DNA from: an uncultured Nocardiaceae bacterium | Lineage (GTDB): Bacteria > Actinomycetota > Actinomycetes > Mycobacteriales > Mycobacteriaceae | Length of the DNA stretch: 22,691 nucleotides | Reading direction: 5' to 3' | Assembly (NCBI GenBank): GCA_936936565.1 | Contig: CAKZIX010000115.1 | Span: 1-22,691, forward strand | Part shown: positions 1-6,648 of the stretch, piece by piece | Numbering within the stretch: the first letter of the stretch is position 1 | Layout: each line of letters begins with the position of its first letter | Translations under genes and position numbers: made by a program | Notes under the pieces: model-generated | Database searches by the model: none | Told to the model about the DNA's origin: nothing | Seen by the model: the letters and a program-made list of their open reading frames with translations, nothing else

Positions 1-323
1 CCACCGACACGAGCGAACCGACCACGACCACCGTCGAGGCCGACCCCACGACCCCGATCGTCCACATCCGGCGCGTGTTCCGGGCGACCCCGCACCAGAT
101 AGGCCCGCACCGCCGCCGCGGCGTCCGAGGAGCGGCCGCAGGCCACCACGGGACAGGCGATGCGCTCGGCCTCCAGCGCCTGCACGCGCTGGCGCATCAC
201 GACATATTGCGGGCTGGAGGGGGCGATCGTCGCGGCCATGGCGGCCAGTTCGGCGCGCGCGATCTTCCCTCCTCCCTGCGCCACCGCCTCGCCGGCCAGC
301 GCGGGGTCACCAGGGCCGGTGCC
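1..323 (-). other. Non-FadE5 coding-like tail fused in frame to fadE5
   Basis: From about 323 down to 1 the minus-strand frame remains open but no longer reads as FadE5. A stretch around 190-270 reads AELAAMAATIAPSSPQYVVM followed by RQRVQALEAERIA. This has the look of the coiled-coil segment of Wzz/KpsE-type polysaccharide chain-length or export proteins, typical of Gram-negative bacteria. The remainder is low-complexity Arg/Gly/Val sequence. I infer a foreign fragment joined at about 323, from either a true recombination or an assembly join. The family resemblance is weak and rests on a short coiled-coil-like pattern only. Confidence 0.3.
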
Positions 324-1967
324 GACGAGCCAGCCGAGCACCAGGTCACCGACGCTCATCAGGAAGCGCACCGAGCCGAGGCCGACCTTGTACAGCTGGG
401 TCTTGTCCTCCTGCGCGCCCATCAGGTAGCCGGTGAGCGTGGCGGCCATGCCCTGCACGTCCTCGAGCGCGGTGCCGAGCAGTGCGCGCTCGTTCTTCAG
501 GCGGCCGTTGCCGGCCTCGCTGTCGATGAACTTCTTGATCTGGCCGGCCACGTGCGCCAGCGCAACGCCGCGGTCGCGCGCGATCTTGCGGAAGAAGAAG
601 TCCTGCGCCTGGATCGCGGTGGTGCCCTCGTAGAGCGAGTCGATCTTGGCGTCGCGGATGTACTGCTCGATCGGGTAGTCCTGCAGGAAGCCCGAACCGC
701 CCAGCGTCTGCAGCGACTCCGTCAGGTACTGGTAGGCCCGCTCGGAACCGACGCCCTTGACGATCGGCAGCAGCAGATCGTTCACCCGGAACGCGGTGTC
801 CGCGTCGGCGCCGGACACCTTCGCGGCGACATCGGCGTTCTGGTGCGCGGCGGTGTACAGGTAGATGGCGCGCAGGCCCTCGGCGTAGGCCTTCTGCAGC
901 ATCAGCGCGCGACGGACGTCGGCGTGGTGGGTGATGGTCACGCGCGGCGCGGTCTTGTCCGTCATCTGGGTCAGGTCCGCACCCTGGACGCGCTGCTTGG
1001 CGTAGTCGAGCGCGTTCAGGTAACCGGTGGACAGCGTGGCGATGGCCTTGGTGCCCACCATCATGCGCGCGTTCTCGATGACGTCGAACATCTGCGCGAT
1101 GCCGTTGTGCACCTCGCCGACGAGCCAGCCCTTGGCCGGGATGCCGTGGCCGCCGAAGGTGACTTCACACGTGGCCGAAACCTTGATGCCCATCTTGTGC
1201 TCGACACCGGTGACGAACACGCCGTTGCGCTCGCCCATGGTGTTGGTGTCGAAGTCGAAGTGGTACTTCGGCACGTAGAACAGCGACAGGCCCTTGGTGC
1301 CCGGTCCGGCGCCCTCGGGGCGCGCAAGCACCAGGTGCATGATGTTTTCGAACAGGTCGTCGGAGTCGCCCGAGGTGATGAAGCGCTTGACGCCCTCGAT
1401 GTGCCAGCTGCCGTCTTCCTGCTGGATGGCCTTGGTACGGCCGGCGCCGACATCCGAACCCGCGTCGGGCTCGGTGAGCACCATGGTGGCGCCCCAGTTG
1501 CGCTCGGAGATGGTGGCGGCCCACTTCTTCTGCTCTTCGGTGGCGTTGTTGAAGAAGATGTTGGCGAAGGAGTTGCCCGCGGCGTACATGTACACCGGCG
1601 GGTTCGCGCCGAGGATCATTTCGGCGATGGCCCAGCCCAGCGCGCGGGGGACCGGCACGCCGCCGACCTCTTCGGCCAGGCCCAGCTTGGTCCAGCCGCC
1701 CTCTTCCAGGGCCTTGTAGGACTTCTTGAACGACTCCGGCAGCGTCACGGTGTGGGTGGCGGGGTCGAAGACCGGCGGGTTGCGGTCGGCGTCGGCGAAG
1801 GACTCGGCGATCGGGCCTTCGGCCAGCCGCGCAACTTCCTTCAGCATTTCGCGGGCGGTGTCCGCATCGAGGTCACCGTACGCGCCCGTAGCCAGGGTCT
1901 CGTCGATTCCGAGGACCTCGAACAGGTTGAACTCGAGGTCGCGGACATTGCTCTTGTAGTGGCCCAT
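1..1967 (-). CDS. fadE5: FadE5-like acyl-CoA dehydrogenase, partial, with aberrant C-terminal end
   Basis: Catalyses the FAD-dependent first step of fatty acyl-CoA beta-oxidation. The protein starts MGHYKSNVRDLEFNLFEVLG, as mycobacterial FadE5 does. It carries the acyl-CoA dehydrogenase signature TMVLTEPDAGSDVG, then KGWLVGEVHNGIAQMF, and near residue 447 the YEGTTAIQ block whose glutamate is the family's catalytic base. The start is an ATG at 1967 preceded by a purine-rich GGAGAGCGAAGAG stretch. FadE5 is about 611 residues. Here similarity runs to RFLMSVGDLVLGWLV (codons ending near 324), after which the frame stays open to the window edge with about 107 codons that do not resemble the FadE5 end. 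The final part is therefore a rearranged or misjoined tail (see the separate entry). The gene is divergent from the hydrolase at 2228. Family assignment is firm for 324-1967; the tail is unexplained. Confidence 0.88.
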   Translation of the reverse strand, partial: MGHYKSNVRDLEFNLFEVLGIDETLATGAYGDLDADTAREMLKEVARLAEGPIAESFADADRNPPVFDPATHTVTLPESFKKSYKALEEGGWTKLGLAEEVGGVPVPRALGWAIAEMILGANPPVYMYAAGNSFANIFFNNATEEQKKWAATISERNWGATMVLTEPDAGSDVGAGRTKAIQQEDGSWHIEGVKRFITSGDSDDLFENIMHLVLARPEGAGPGTKGLSLFYVPKYHFDFDTNTMGERNGVFVTGVEHKMGIKVSATCEVTFGGHGIPAKGWLVGEVHNGIAQMFDVIENARMMVGTKAIATLSTGYLNALDYAKQRVQGADLTQMTDKTAPRVTITHHADVRRALMLQKAYAEGLRAIYLYTAAHQNADVAAKVSGADADTAFRVNDLLLPIVKGVGSERAYQYLTESLQTLGGSGFLQDYPIEQYIRDAKIDSLYEGTTAIQAQDFFFRKIARDRGVALAHVAGQIKKFIDSEAGNGRLKNERALLGTALEDVQGMAATLTGYLMGAQEDKTQLYKVGLGSVRFLMSVGDLVLGWLVGTGPGDPALAGEAVAQGGGKIARAELAAMAATIAPSSPQYVVMRQRVQALEAERIACPVVACGRSSDAAAAVRAYLVRGRPEHAPDVDDRGRGVGLDGGRGRFARVG

Positions 1968-2052
1968 GTTTGCTCTTCGCTCTCCGTTGAGTCCGGTGCG
2001 CTCCGCTTCTCGGTCGCGCCCAGGTTCGCTACTTGTGGGTAACTTAAGGCAT

Positions 2053-2082
2053 ATATTACTGGCCAGTACAACTGGCGAGCAA
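2053..2082 (-). promoter_or_regulatory. Candidate fadE5 promoter with palindromic operator
   Basis: Read on the minus strand, TTGCTC (2082-2077) and TAATAT (2058-2053) are separated by 18 bases, a plausible -35/-10 pair about 90 bases upstream of the fadE5 start. A perfect 12-bp palindrome TACTGGCCAGTA (2057-2068) sits in the spacer and touches the -10 box. This placement suits a repressor such as a TetR-family fatty-acid regulator. A further ACTGG half lies at 2071-2075. The palindrome is seen directly; promoter and repressor roles are inferred. Confidence 0.4.
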
Positions 2083-2227
2083 CGAGTGTGACGCGATTTA
2101 CAACGGCGGCTGTAGTAGTCGATAGTGTTGGCGCGCAAAGCAATTCGATCTTCCGGTGAGTCCCAATTCATGAGGCGGAGTCATGTTTTGCCGGCCGCGC
2201 CGACGCGGCGCCGCGTAACGTCGACAC

Positions 2228-2830
2228 ATGACCCTCGTCGTCGAGACCTCCTACGGGCCCGCGCATGTCGAGCTGGACGCGGCGCCGGAACCCCGATCGC
2301 TGGTGGTGCTCACCCATGGGGCGGGCGGCGGCGTCGAGGCCGCGGATCTGTCGATCGTGCGCGACGAGGCGCTGGCCGCCGGTGCGACGGTCGCGCGCGT
2401 GCTGCAGCCCTATCGCGTGGCGGGCCGGCGGGCGCCGGGCGCCGCGGGTGCGCAGGACGCGGCGTGGCGCGAGGTGGTCGCCGCGTTGCGCATCGACGGG
2501 GTGCCCCTCGTGCTGGGCGGGCGCAGCAACGGCGCCCGGGTGGCCTGCCGCACGGCCACCGAACTGGGTGCGAAAGGCGTTGTTGCCCTGGCCTTTCCGC
2601 TGCACCCGCCCGGTAAGCCGGAGCGCACCCGAGTCGACGAGCTGCGCGCCTTCGGCAATGTCGTGGTGATCAACGGCGCCAACGACCCGTTCGGCATTCC
2701 CGACGCCGCCGACGCCAAGGCCGTGCACGTCCTGGCCGGCCAAGCGCACAGCTTCAAGCGCACCGCCGACCTGGAGATCGCGCGGATCGTCCGGCCGCTG
2801 CTGCGGCGCTGGCGGTCGCGCCCGGCGTAG
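2228..2830 (+). CDS. Alpha/beta-hydrolase (KANSL3/Tex30-like dienelactone hydrolase type)
   Basis: A 200-residue single-domain alpha/beta-hydrolase of unknown substrate. The core features are a VVLTHGAGGG oxyanion-hole loop, a nucleophile elbow GGRSNGA with Ser at about residue 100, an Asp in INGANDPFG at about 153, and a His in GQAHSF at about 174. Together these give a complete Ser-Asp-His triad. The short length and the HGAGGG and GRSNGA motifs match the KANSL3/Tex30 branch of small bacterial hydrolases. No signal peptide or membrane segment is visible, so it is probably cytoplasmic. There is no strong ribosome binding site before the ATG, so the transcript may be leaderless. It is divergent from fadE5 and separated by about 125 bases from the YceI gene, so co-transcription is uncertain. 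Confidence 0.8.
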   Translation: MTLVVETSYGPAHVELDAAPEPRSLVVLTHGAGGGVEAADLSIVRDEALAAGATVARVLQPYRVAGRRAPGAAGAQDAAWREVVAALRIDGVPLVLGGRSNGARVACRTATELGAKGVVALAFPLHPPGKPERTRVDELRAFGNVVVINGANDPFGIPDAADAKAVHVLAGQAHSFKRTADLEIARIVRPLLRRWRSRPA

Positions 2831-2898
2831 GCGATCGCGGTGCTCGCCGGTGTGCGGGCAGATGTGACGCGGATCATACCGATGCCCGGTTCATAAAC

Positions 2899-2955
2899 GG
2901 ACCGCGGTCCACTACCGTCAAAATAGTTGAAACCGCAACAACTACGGAGGACAGC
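2899..2955 (+). promoter_or_regulatory. Operator-like palindromes and ribosome binding site before the yceI-type gene
   Basis: The leader of the YceI gene holds a perfect 12-bp palindrome GGACCGCGGTCC (2899-2910). It also holds an inverted repeat TAGTTG (2924-2929) ... CAACTA (2939-2944), which resembles the TTGAA/TTCAA-type sites bound by MarR-family regulators. A GGAGG Shine-Dalgarno lies at 2946-2950, five bases before the ATG. The second repeat lies so close to the start that bound protein would block transcription or initiation. No regulator gene is adjacent, so the binding protein is unknown. Confidence 0.4.
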
Positions 2956-3507
2956 ATGACCACTTCGATCGCTCCCAAGCTGTCGGCAGGCACCTGGGTC
3001 ATCGACCCGTCGCACTCGACTGTCGGCTTTTCCGTCCGGCACCTCATGGTCAGCAAGGTCCGCGGCCGCTTCACCGACTTCTCCGGCCAGCTCGTCATCG
3101 GCGAGGAAGGCAGCGCCAGCGCCAGCGCCGAGATCCAGGTCGCCTCGGTGACCACCGACAACGAGCAGCGCGACGGACACCTCAAGACCGCAGACTTTTT
3201 CAAGGCCGAGGAGTTCCCCACCGCGACCTTCACCGCCACCGGCTTCCGGGCCAACGGCAGCGACTTCACCGTCGACGGCGAGTTCACCCTGCGCGGCGTC
3301 ACCAAGCCGGTCACCGTGGACGTGGAGTTCCTCGGCGTCAGCGCCGGCATGGGCAACGGCCCGACCGCCGGCTTCGAAGCCAAGACCGTCGTCAACCGCA
3401 AGGACTTCGGCGTCAGCCTGGACATTCCGATGGAGGGCGGCGGCGCCGTCATCGGTGACAAGATCACCATCACGCTCGAGATCGAGGTCGTGCAGCAGGA
3501 CGCGTAG
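2956..3507 (+). CDS. YceI-family lipid-binding protein
   Basis: A 183-residue protein that is a complete YceI domain with almost nothing outside it. It opens with GTWVIDPSHSTVGFSVRHLM and contains GHLKTADFFKAEEFPTATF and LRGVTKPVTVDVEF, all hallmark blocks of the family. YceI proteins form an extended lipocalin-like barrel that binds isoprenoid-type hydrophobic ligands. Unlike the E. coli protein, this one has no signal peptide, so it is probably cytoplasmic, as in many actinobacteria. The start is fixed by GGAGG five bases upstream. It converges on the methyltransferase gene, with only 26 bases and a shared hairpin between them. The physiological ligand is unknown; stress or lipid-related roles are only inferred from the family. 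Confidence 0.93.
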   Translation: MTTSIAPKLSAGTWVIDPSHSTVGFSVRHLMVSKVRGRFTDFSGQLVIGEEGSASASAEIQVASVTTDNEQRDGHLKTADFFKAEEFPTATFTATGFRANGSDFTVDGEFTLRGVTKPVTVDVEFLGVSAGMGNGPTAGFEAKTVVNRKDFGVSLDIPMEGGGAVIGDKITITLEIEVVQQDA

Positions 3508-3519
3508 CCGCGACCGGGC

Positions 3520-3545
3520 GGCGCCTCGCTACCTCAGCGAGCGCC
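3520..3545. terminator. Candidate bidirectional hairpin terminator
   Basis: CTCGCT (3525-3530) pairs with AGCGAG (3536-3541), and GGCG (3520-3523) pairs with CGCC (3542-3545) past a single bulged base. This gives about ten GC-rich pairs with a five-base loop. It lies exactly between the convergent YceI and methyltransferase genes, and the methyltransferase stop codon (3534-3536) overlaps the loop. There is no U-tract, as is common for actinobacterial terminators. The structure is visible; the terminator function is inferred. Confidence 0.5.
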
Positions 3546-4166
3546 GTCCAATTCCGGTGGCACCTTCGTCGCAACCACAAGCGCGTCGACCGCCTCACCG
3601 TCGTCGGTCTGCCGGTACACCCGCTGCGCGGTGACGATGTGCAGCCGGTCGCCGATCTCGGCGGCCACCTCGTCGGGCGTGAACAAGATCGACGGATCCT
3701 GCGGCCCGCCGACGCCGCGTTCGATGTTGGTGGTGTCGTGGCCGAGCATGAGAAACGTGCCGCTCGGTTCCAGCGCCTCGATCGCCGCATCCAGCATCCG
3801 CCGGCGCTGCGGCCCGGGCAGATGCAGGTACGCCGACAGCACCAGCGTGAATCCGCCGTGGAACTTCGCCTCGGTGACATCGGTGCGGATCCACTCGACG
3901 CGGTCGCGAACGTGCCTGCGCAACTTCGCCGCCACCGTGCGCGCCTTGTCGATCGCGACCTGCGACCAGTCGACCGCCGTCACGTCCCAGTCCTTGCCCG
4001 CCAGCCACAGCGCATGGCGGCCCTCACCGCACGCCAGGTCCAGCGCGCGACCATGGGGCAGGTCCTCGGTGTACTCGGCGACCGTCGCGTTCGGGGGTGC
4101 GCCCCAGATCAACTCGGATTCGAGATAACGCCGATCCCATTCGCGTGCGTCCACGCCCGTAATCAT
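3534..4166 (-). CDS. Class I SAM-dependent methyltransferase
   Basis: A 210-residue small-molecule methyltransferase of unknown substrate. The SAM-binding motif I reads ALDLACGEGRHALWLA (about residues 41-56, Asp43 and the GxG turn clear). It is followed by the ribose-binding acidic position in VTAVDWS (Asp66) and a motif IV-like TLVLSAYLHL. The N-terminal WDRRYLESELIWGAPPN block is typical of the TehB/thiopurine methyltransferase-like group (Methyltransf_25 type). It is the last gene of a minus-strand series after the DUF4185 gene (43 bases between). It is unrelated to the DNA methylases of DISARM systems, having no target-recognition domain and no NPPY/DPPY motif. Confidence 0.85.
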   Translation of the reverse strand: MITGVDAREWDRRYLESELIWGAPPNATVAEYTEDLPHGRALDLACGEGRHALWLAGKDWDVTAVDWSQVAIDKARTVAAKLRRHVRDRVEWIRTDVTEAKFHGGFTLVLSAYLHLPGPQRRRMLDAAIEALEPSGTFLMLGHDTTNIERGVGGPQDPSILFTPDEVAAEIGDRLHIVTAQRVYRQTDDGEAVDALVVATKVPPELDGAR

Positions 4167-4209
4167 GCCTGGCCGCGCGACGAACGCGCGCCGGACTTCG
4201 ATCGGCTGC

Positions 4210-5304
4210 TCAGAGCGTGGTCTTCATGAGCACCACGTTGTACTGCTGGTGGATCGTCGTCAGGAAGTACAGATCGTCGCCCGTCTGGTACGGGTAGAGG
4301 ATCGGAGCGTACGCCGACGGCAGCTCACGGGCATCGACGAGCACCTCGGGCGGCGACCACGGGCCCTCCGGGCGCGGCGCGCGCATCATCACCACCGAGT
4401 TGAACGGATCGGTGGTGAGCATTACGAACTGACCCAGGTGCGCGTTGTATTGCACCGACAGCTCGGCGACACCCCCGGTGATCGGCGCGGCGGCGTTGAC
4501 GTCGCCCTTGCGCCATTCCTTGCCGTCCCAGTACTCGTACTCGGCGAGATTGCGCAGCAGTTGGGGGCGAACCCGGGCGATGAACGCCTGATTGGCGCGT
4601 CCTGCGGGGGTGCCGTACACGTAGACGAACTCGCCCTCGCGCACGAAGGCGTTCATCTGAAACTTCCAGTGCCCGTTGTCGTTCGAGCGCCGGGTTTCGG
4701 TGGCCTCCACCCAGTTCTCGCCGTTGTCGCCGGAGACGGCGAGGCTGGCGAAGTTGGTGATCCACTTGCCCGGCGTCTCCCAGCGGTTCACCGACATCAT
4801 CGACATGTACTGCACGCCGTCCACCGCGATGCCCGCCGTCGGGATCCGGCTGATCTCGATGAACGGAATTTTCGGGCTCGGCACCAGATCCTTCGCCTGC
4901 CCGAAGATGTCGCGGACCGCGCCGGAGTAGGTGATGCCGTCGGCGGGCGTGCGGTCGACGCTGCGCAGCAGCACGTTGCTACGCCACGCCCAGAAGCTGC
5001 CGGTGAGCAGATTCGGCACGCCGAGGCCCGCGGTATCGCCGTAGGCGGTGAGCAGCTCGCCCCGGCCGTTGTCCCACATGATGCCGAGATCGGTGCCGAG
5101 GATGTTGTAGTCCTGGGTGCGGTTGGGGCTGGCCATCCCGGTGACCTGGAAGATCGCGCGGCACCGCCCGTGCAACTGCGGCAGCCCGTTGGTGCCGTTG
5201 AGCCCCGGGATCGGGTTGACGAGGTTCGGGTTCGCAGCGACCGGCGCGGCGAGCGAAATGATCGCTGCCGCGATGCTGACACCTGCCGAAAGGAGGATTT
5301 TCAC
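4210..5304 (-). CDS. Exported DUF4185 domain protein
   Basis: A 364-residue secreted protein. The N-terminus MKILLSAGVSIAAAIISLAA followed by PVAANP is a classical signal peptide with a cleavage site near residue 24. The mature part contains the DUF4185 pattern: GTDLGIMWDNGRGELLTAYG, then repeated sialidase-like beta-propeller blades (FASLAVSGDNGENWVEA, MLTTDPFNSVVMMRAPRPEG, GPWSPPEVLVDA). Such proteins are common in mycobacteria and their activity is unknown. The start is a GTG at 5304 with GGAG five bases upstream (5313-5310), which supports it. It lies 93 bases downstream of the crotonase gene on the same strand. The family call is good; a glycan-related role is only a fold-based guess. 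Confidence 0.85.
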   Translation of the reverse strand: MKILLSAGVSIAAAIISLAAPVAANPNLVNPIPGLNGTNGLPQLHGRCRAIFQVTGMASPNRTQDYNILGTDLGIMWDNGRGELLTAYGDTAGLGVPNLLTGSFWAWRSNVLLRSVDRTPADGITYSGAVRDIFGQAKDLVPSPKIPFIEISRIPTAGIAVDGVQYMSMMSVNRWETPGKWITNFASLAVSGDNGENWVEATETRRSNDNGHWKFQMNAFVREGEFVYVYGTPAGRANQAFIARVRPQLLRNLAEYEYWDGKEWRKGDVNAAAPITGGVAELSVQYNAHLGQFVMLTTDPFNSVVMMRAPRPEGPWSPPEVLVDARELPSAYAPILYPYQTGDDLYFLTTIHQQYNVVLMKTTL

Positions 5305-5397
5305 GTCGACTCCATCTGCACAATTGGCGAGCTGGAAGCCCCGGAATCGTATCCCGCGCCACGCTGTCAGCGGTTCGAGTCGGTGATTTCGGGTGGG

Positions 5398-6195
5398 TCA
5401 GCCCAGTTGGCGCGGGCCGAATTTCGGCAGCACCTTCTGCATCCCGGCCTTGCGCGCGACGGCGGAATTGCGGCCGACGAGCAGCCGCAGTTGGGTGCGC
5501 CGTTCGATCGCGAACGCATGCAGCGGAGAACTGGAGAATGCGGCGTTGAGCAGTCGCTTTGCGCCGGCGACCGCGTCGGGCGAACGCTTGCCGATGCGCG
5601 TGATCAGGTCCAGGGCGGCCGCGTGCGGATCGGCCGCGGTCGCGGTGATCAGCCCGTAGCGTTCCGCGGTAAGTCCGTCGACGACGTCGGCGGTCATCGT
5701 CAACAATTTGGCGCGGTCGATGCCGACAACCTCGGCGAGCGTGGCCGAGCCGCTCATATCGGGCACCAACCCCCATTTGGCTTCCATGACGGAGAATTCA
5801 CAGTCCGGGGTGGCGAAGCGGAAGTCGGCGGCCAATGCGAGCTGGATAGCGGCGCCGTAGCAGCGCCCGTGGACGACTGCCACGACCGGGACCGGCACCC
5901 TGCGCCAGGCCCAGCAGGCCTCCTGGAACAGATTGGTGCCGCGGAACGGAATCGGCAGGAAGTAGCGCAGCGCCGACACGCCGCCCGACAGGGCATTCAC
6001 ATCGATGCCGCTGGAAAACACGTCGCCGTTGCCGGACAGCACGACCGCGCGAATGTCGCGGTTGCGCCGTAGCTCGCCGGCGACGCGGACGAGTTCCTGC
6101 AGCATGTCGATGGAGAGGCTGTTCAGCTTCTCGGGCCGGTCGAGAGTGACGTGCGCGATGTCGCCGTCGATGCGCAGCGCGATGTGGTTCGGCAT
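5398..6195 (-). CDS. Enoyl-CoA hydratase/isomerase (crotonase) family protein
   Basis: A 265-residue crotonase-fold enzyme acting on acyl-CoA. Visible family blocks are VTLDRPEKLNSLSIDML, the first oxyanion-hole stretch GDVFSSGIDVNAL, the second oxyanion region VHGRCYGAAIQLALAADFRF, and MEAKWGLVPDMSGSATL. The spacing of Glu138 and Asp146 matches the Glu/Asp pair of delta3,5-delta2,4-dienoyl-CoA isomerases (ECH1). The third acidic residue of that enzyme is Gln118 here. A 2,3-hydratase would usually have Glu at both key positions. An isomerase-like activity is therefore more likely than plain hydratase, but the substrate is unknown. It follows a tiny membrane-protein gene by 18 bases and precedes the DUF4185 gene, so it is probably in one operon with them. 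Confidence 0.88.
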   Translation of the reverse strand: MPNHIALRIDGDIAHVTLDRPEKLNSLSIDMLQELVRVAGELRRNRDIRAVVLSGNGDVFSSGIDVNALSGGVSALRYFLPIPFRGTNLFQEACWAWRRVPVPVVAVVHGRCYGAAIQLALAADFRFATPDCEFSVMEAKWGLVPDMSGSATLAEVVGIDRAKLLTMTADVVDGLTAERYGLITATAADPHAAALDLITRIGKRSPDAVAGAKRLLNAAFSSSPLHAFAIERRTQLRLLVGRNSAVARKAGMQKVLPKFGPRQLG

Positions 6196-6213
6196 GGTTG
6201 GACTGTAAGCCCG

Positions 6214-6363
6214 TCAGTGCCCGATCTTCACCCCGTGCGTGGTCTCGGGATCGTGGACGAGCCGGCGCTCGTGCCGATGCCCGCTGGCCAGCAGGCGCCC
6301 AAGCAGCAGCGCGACGGGGATGGATACGACCATCCACAGTCCGATCAGCGCTAACCAGAGCAT
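6214..6363 (-). CDS. Small single-pass membrane protein, 49 aa
   Basis: A short protein starting MLWLALIGLWMVVSIPVALL. It consists of one hydrophobic helix (residues 2-26) followed by a charged, His/Arg-rich tail ending HGVKIGH. It fits a small single-pass inner-membrane protein. I chose the ATG at 6363, not the in-frame ATG at 6438, because the 25 extra codons lack a membrane-protein look and would lie over a 23-bp inverted repeat (6413-6435) that resembles an operator. The stop is 18 bases before the crotonase gene, so it probably leads that operon. No function is recognised, and no strong ribosome binding site is visible. Confidence 0.5.
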   Translation of the reverse strand: MLWLALIGLWMVVSIPVALLLGRLLASGHRHERRLVHDPETTHGVKIGH

Positions 6364-6412
6364 GTGCTCAGTGTGCCATCCACAGCCGTCTAGTGCACGC
6401 GAATCATCCCAA

Positions 6413-6435
6413 AAAGATAACTTTCCGTTGTCTTT
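6413..6435. promoter_or_regulatory. Imperfect 9-bp inverted repeat, candidate operator
   Basis: AAAGATAAC (6413-6421) and GTTGTCTTT (6427-6435) are reverse complements with a single mismatch (8 of 9), separated by TTTCC. The repeat lies about 50 bases upstream of the small membrane-protein start, in the region shared with divergent hypX. It is much more AT-rich than its surroundings. It looks like a binding site for a dimeric regulator, but no regulator gene is next to it. Confidence 0.4.
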
Positions 6436-6648
6436 CAAGTGAACATGCCGTCGTTCACCTTGACAGACAGTCGCGAGTACCTGGGAGTTCCCTTTCGGTG
6501 GCGAAAATAACGGTCCCGTGAGGCTCTTGACCTAATCGTTATATTTAGGAATCATGTGACGAGAGTCATAGGCAGTGTCGTCCGGTGCCGAACGTCAGCC
6601 GACGCACAGTCCGGCGGCGTGCGCACCGGACTGGGGAGGGTGAGTTCG

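Noticed and set aside
75..2042. 655-codon plus-strand open frame
   Set aside because: It is the antisense of fadE5; composition is Arg/Gly/Val/Leu/His-rich with no domain, while the opposite strand encodes a clear family.
3534..4166. Methyltransferase as the missing DISARM methylase
   Set aside because: It is a small-molecule type class I methyltransferase without DNA methylase motifs, 9 kb from the defence operon and on the other strand.
4165..6072. 635-codon plus-strand open frame
   Set aside because: It runs antisense through the DUF4185 and crotonase genes and their intergenic gap; a GC-rich shadow frame without motifs.
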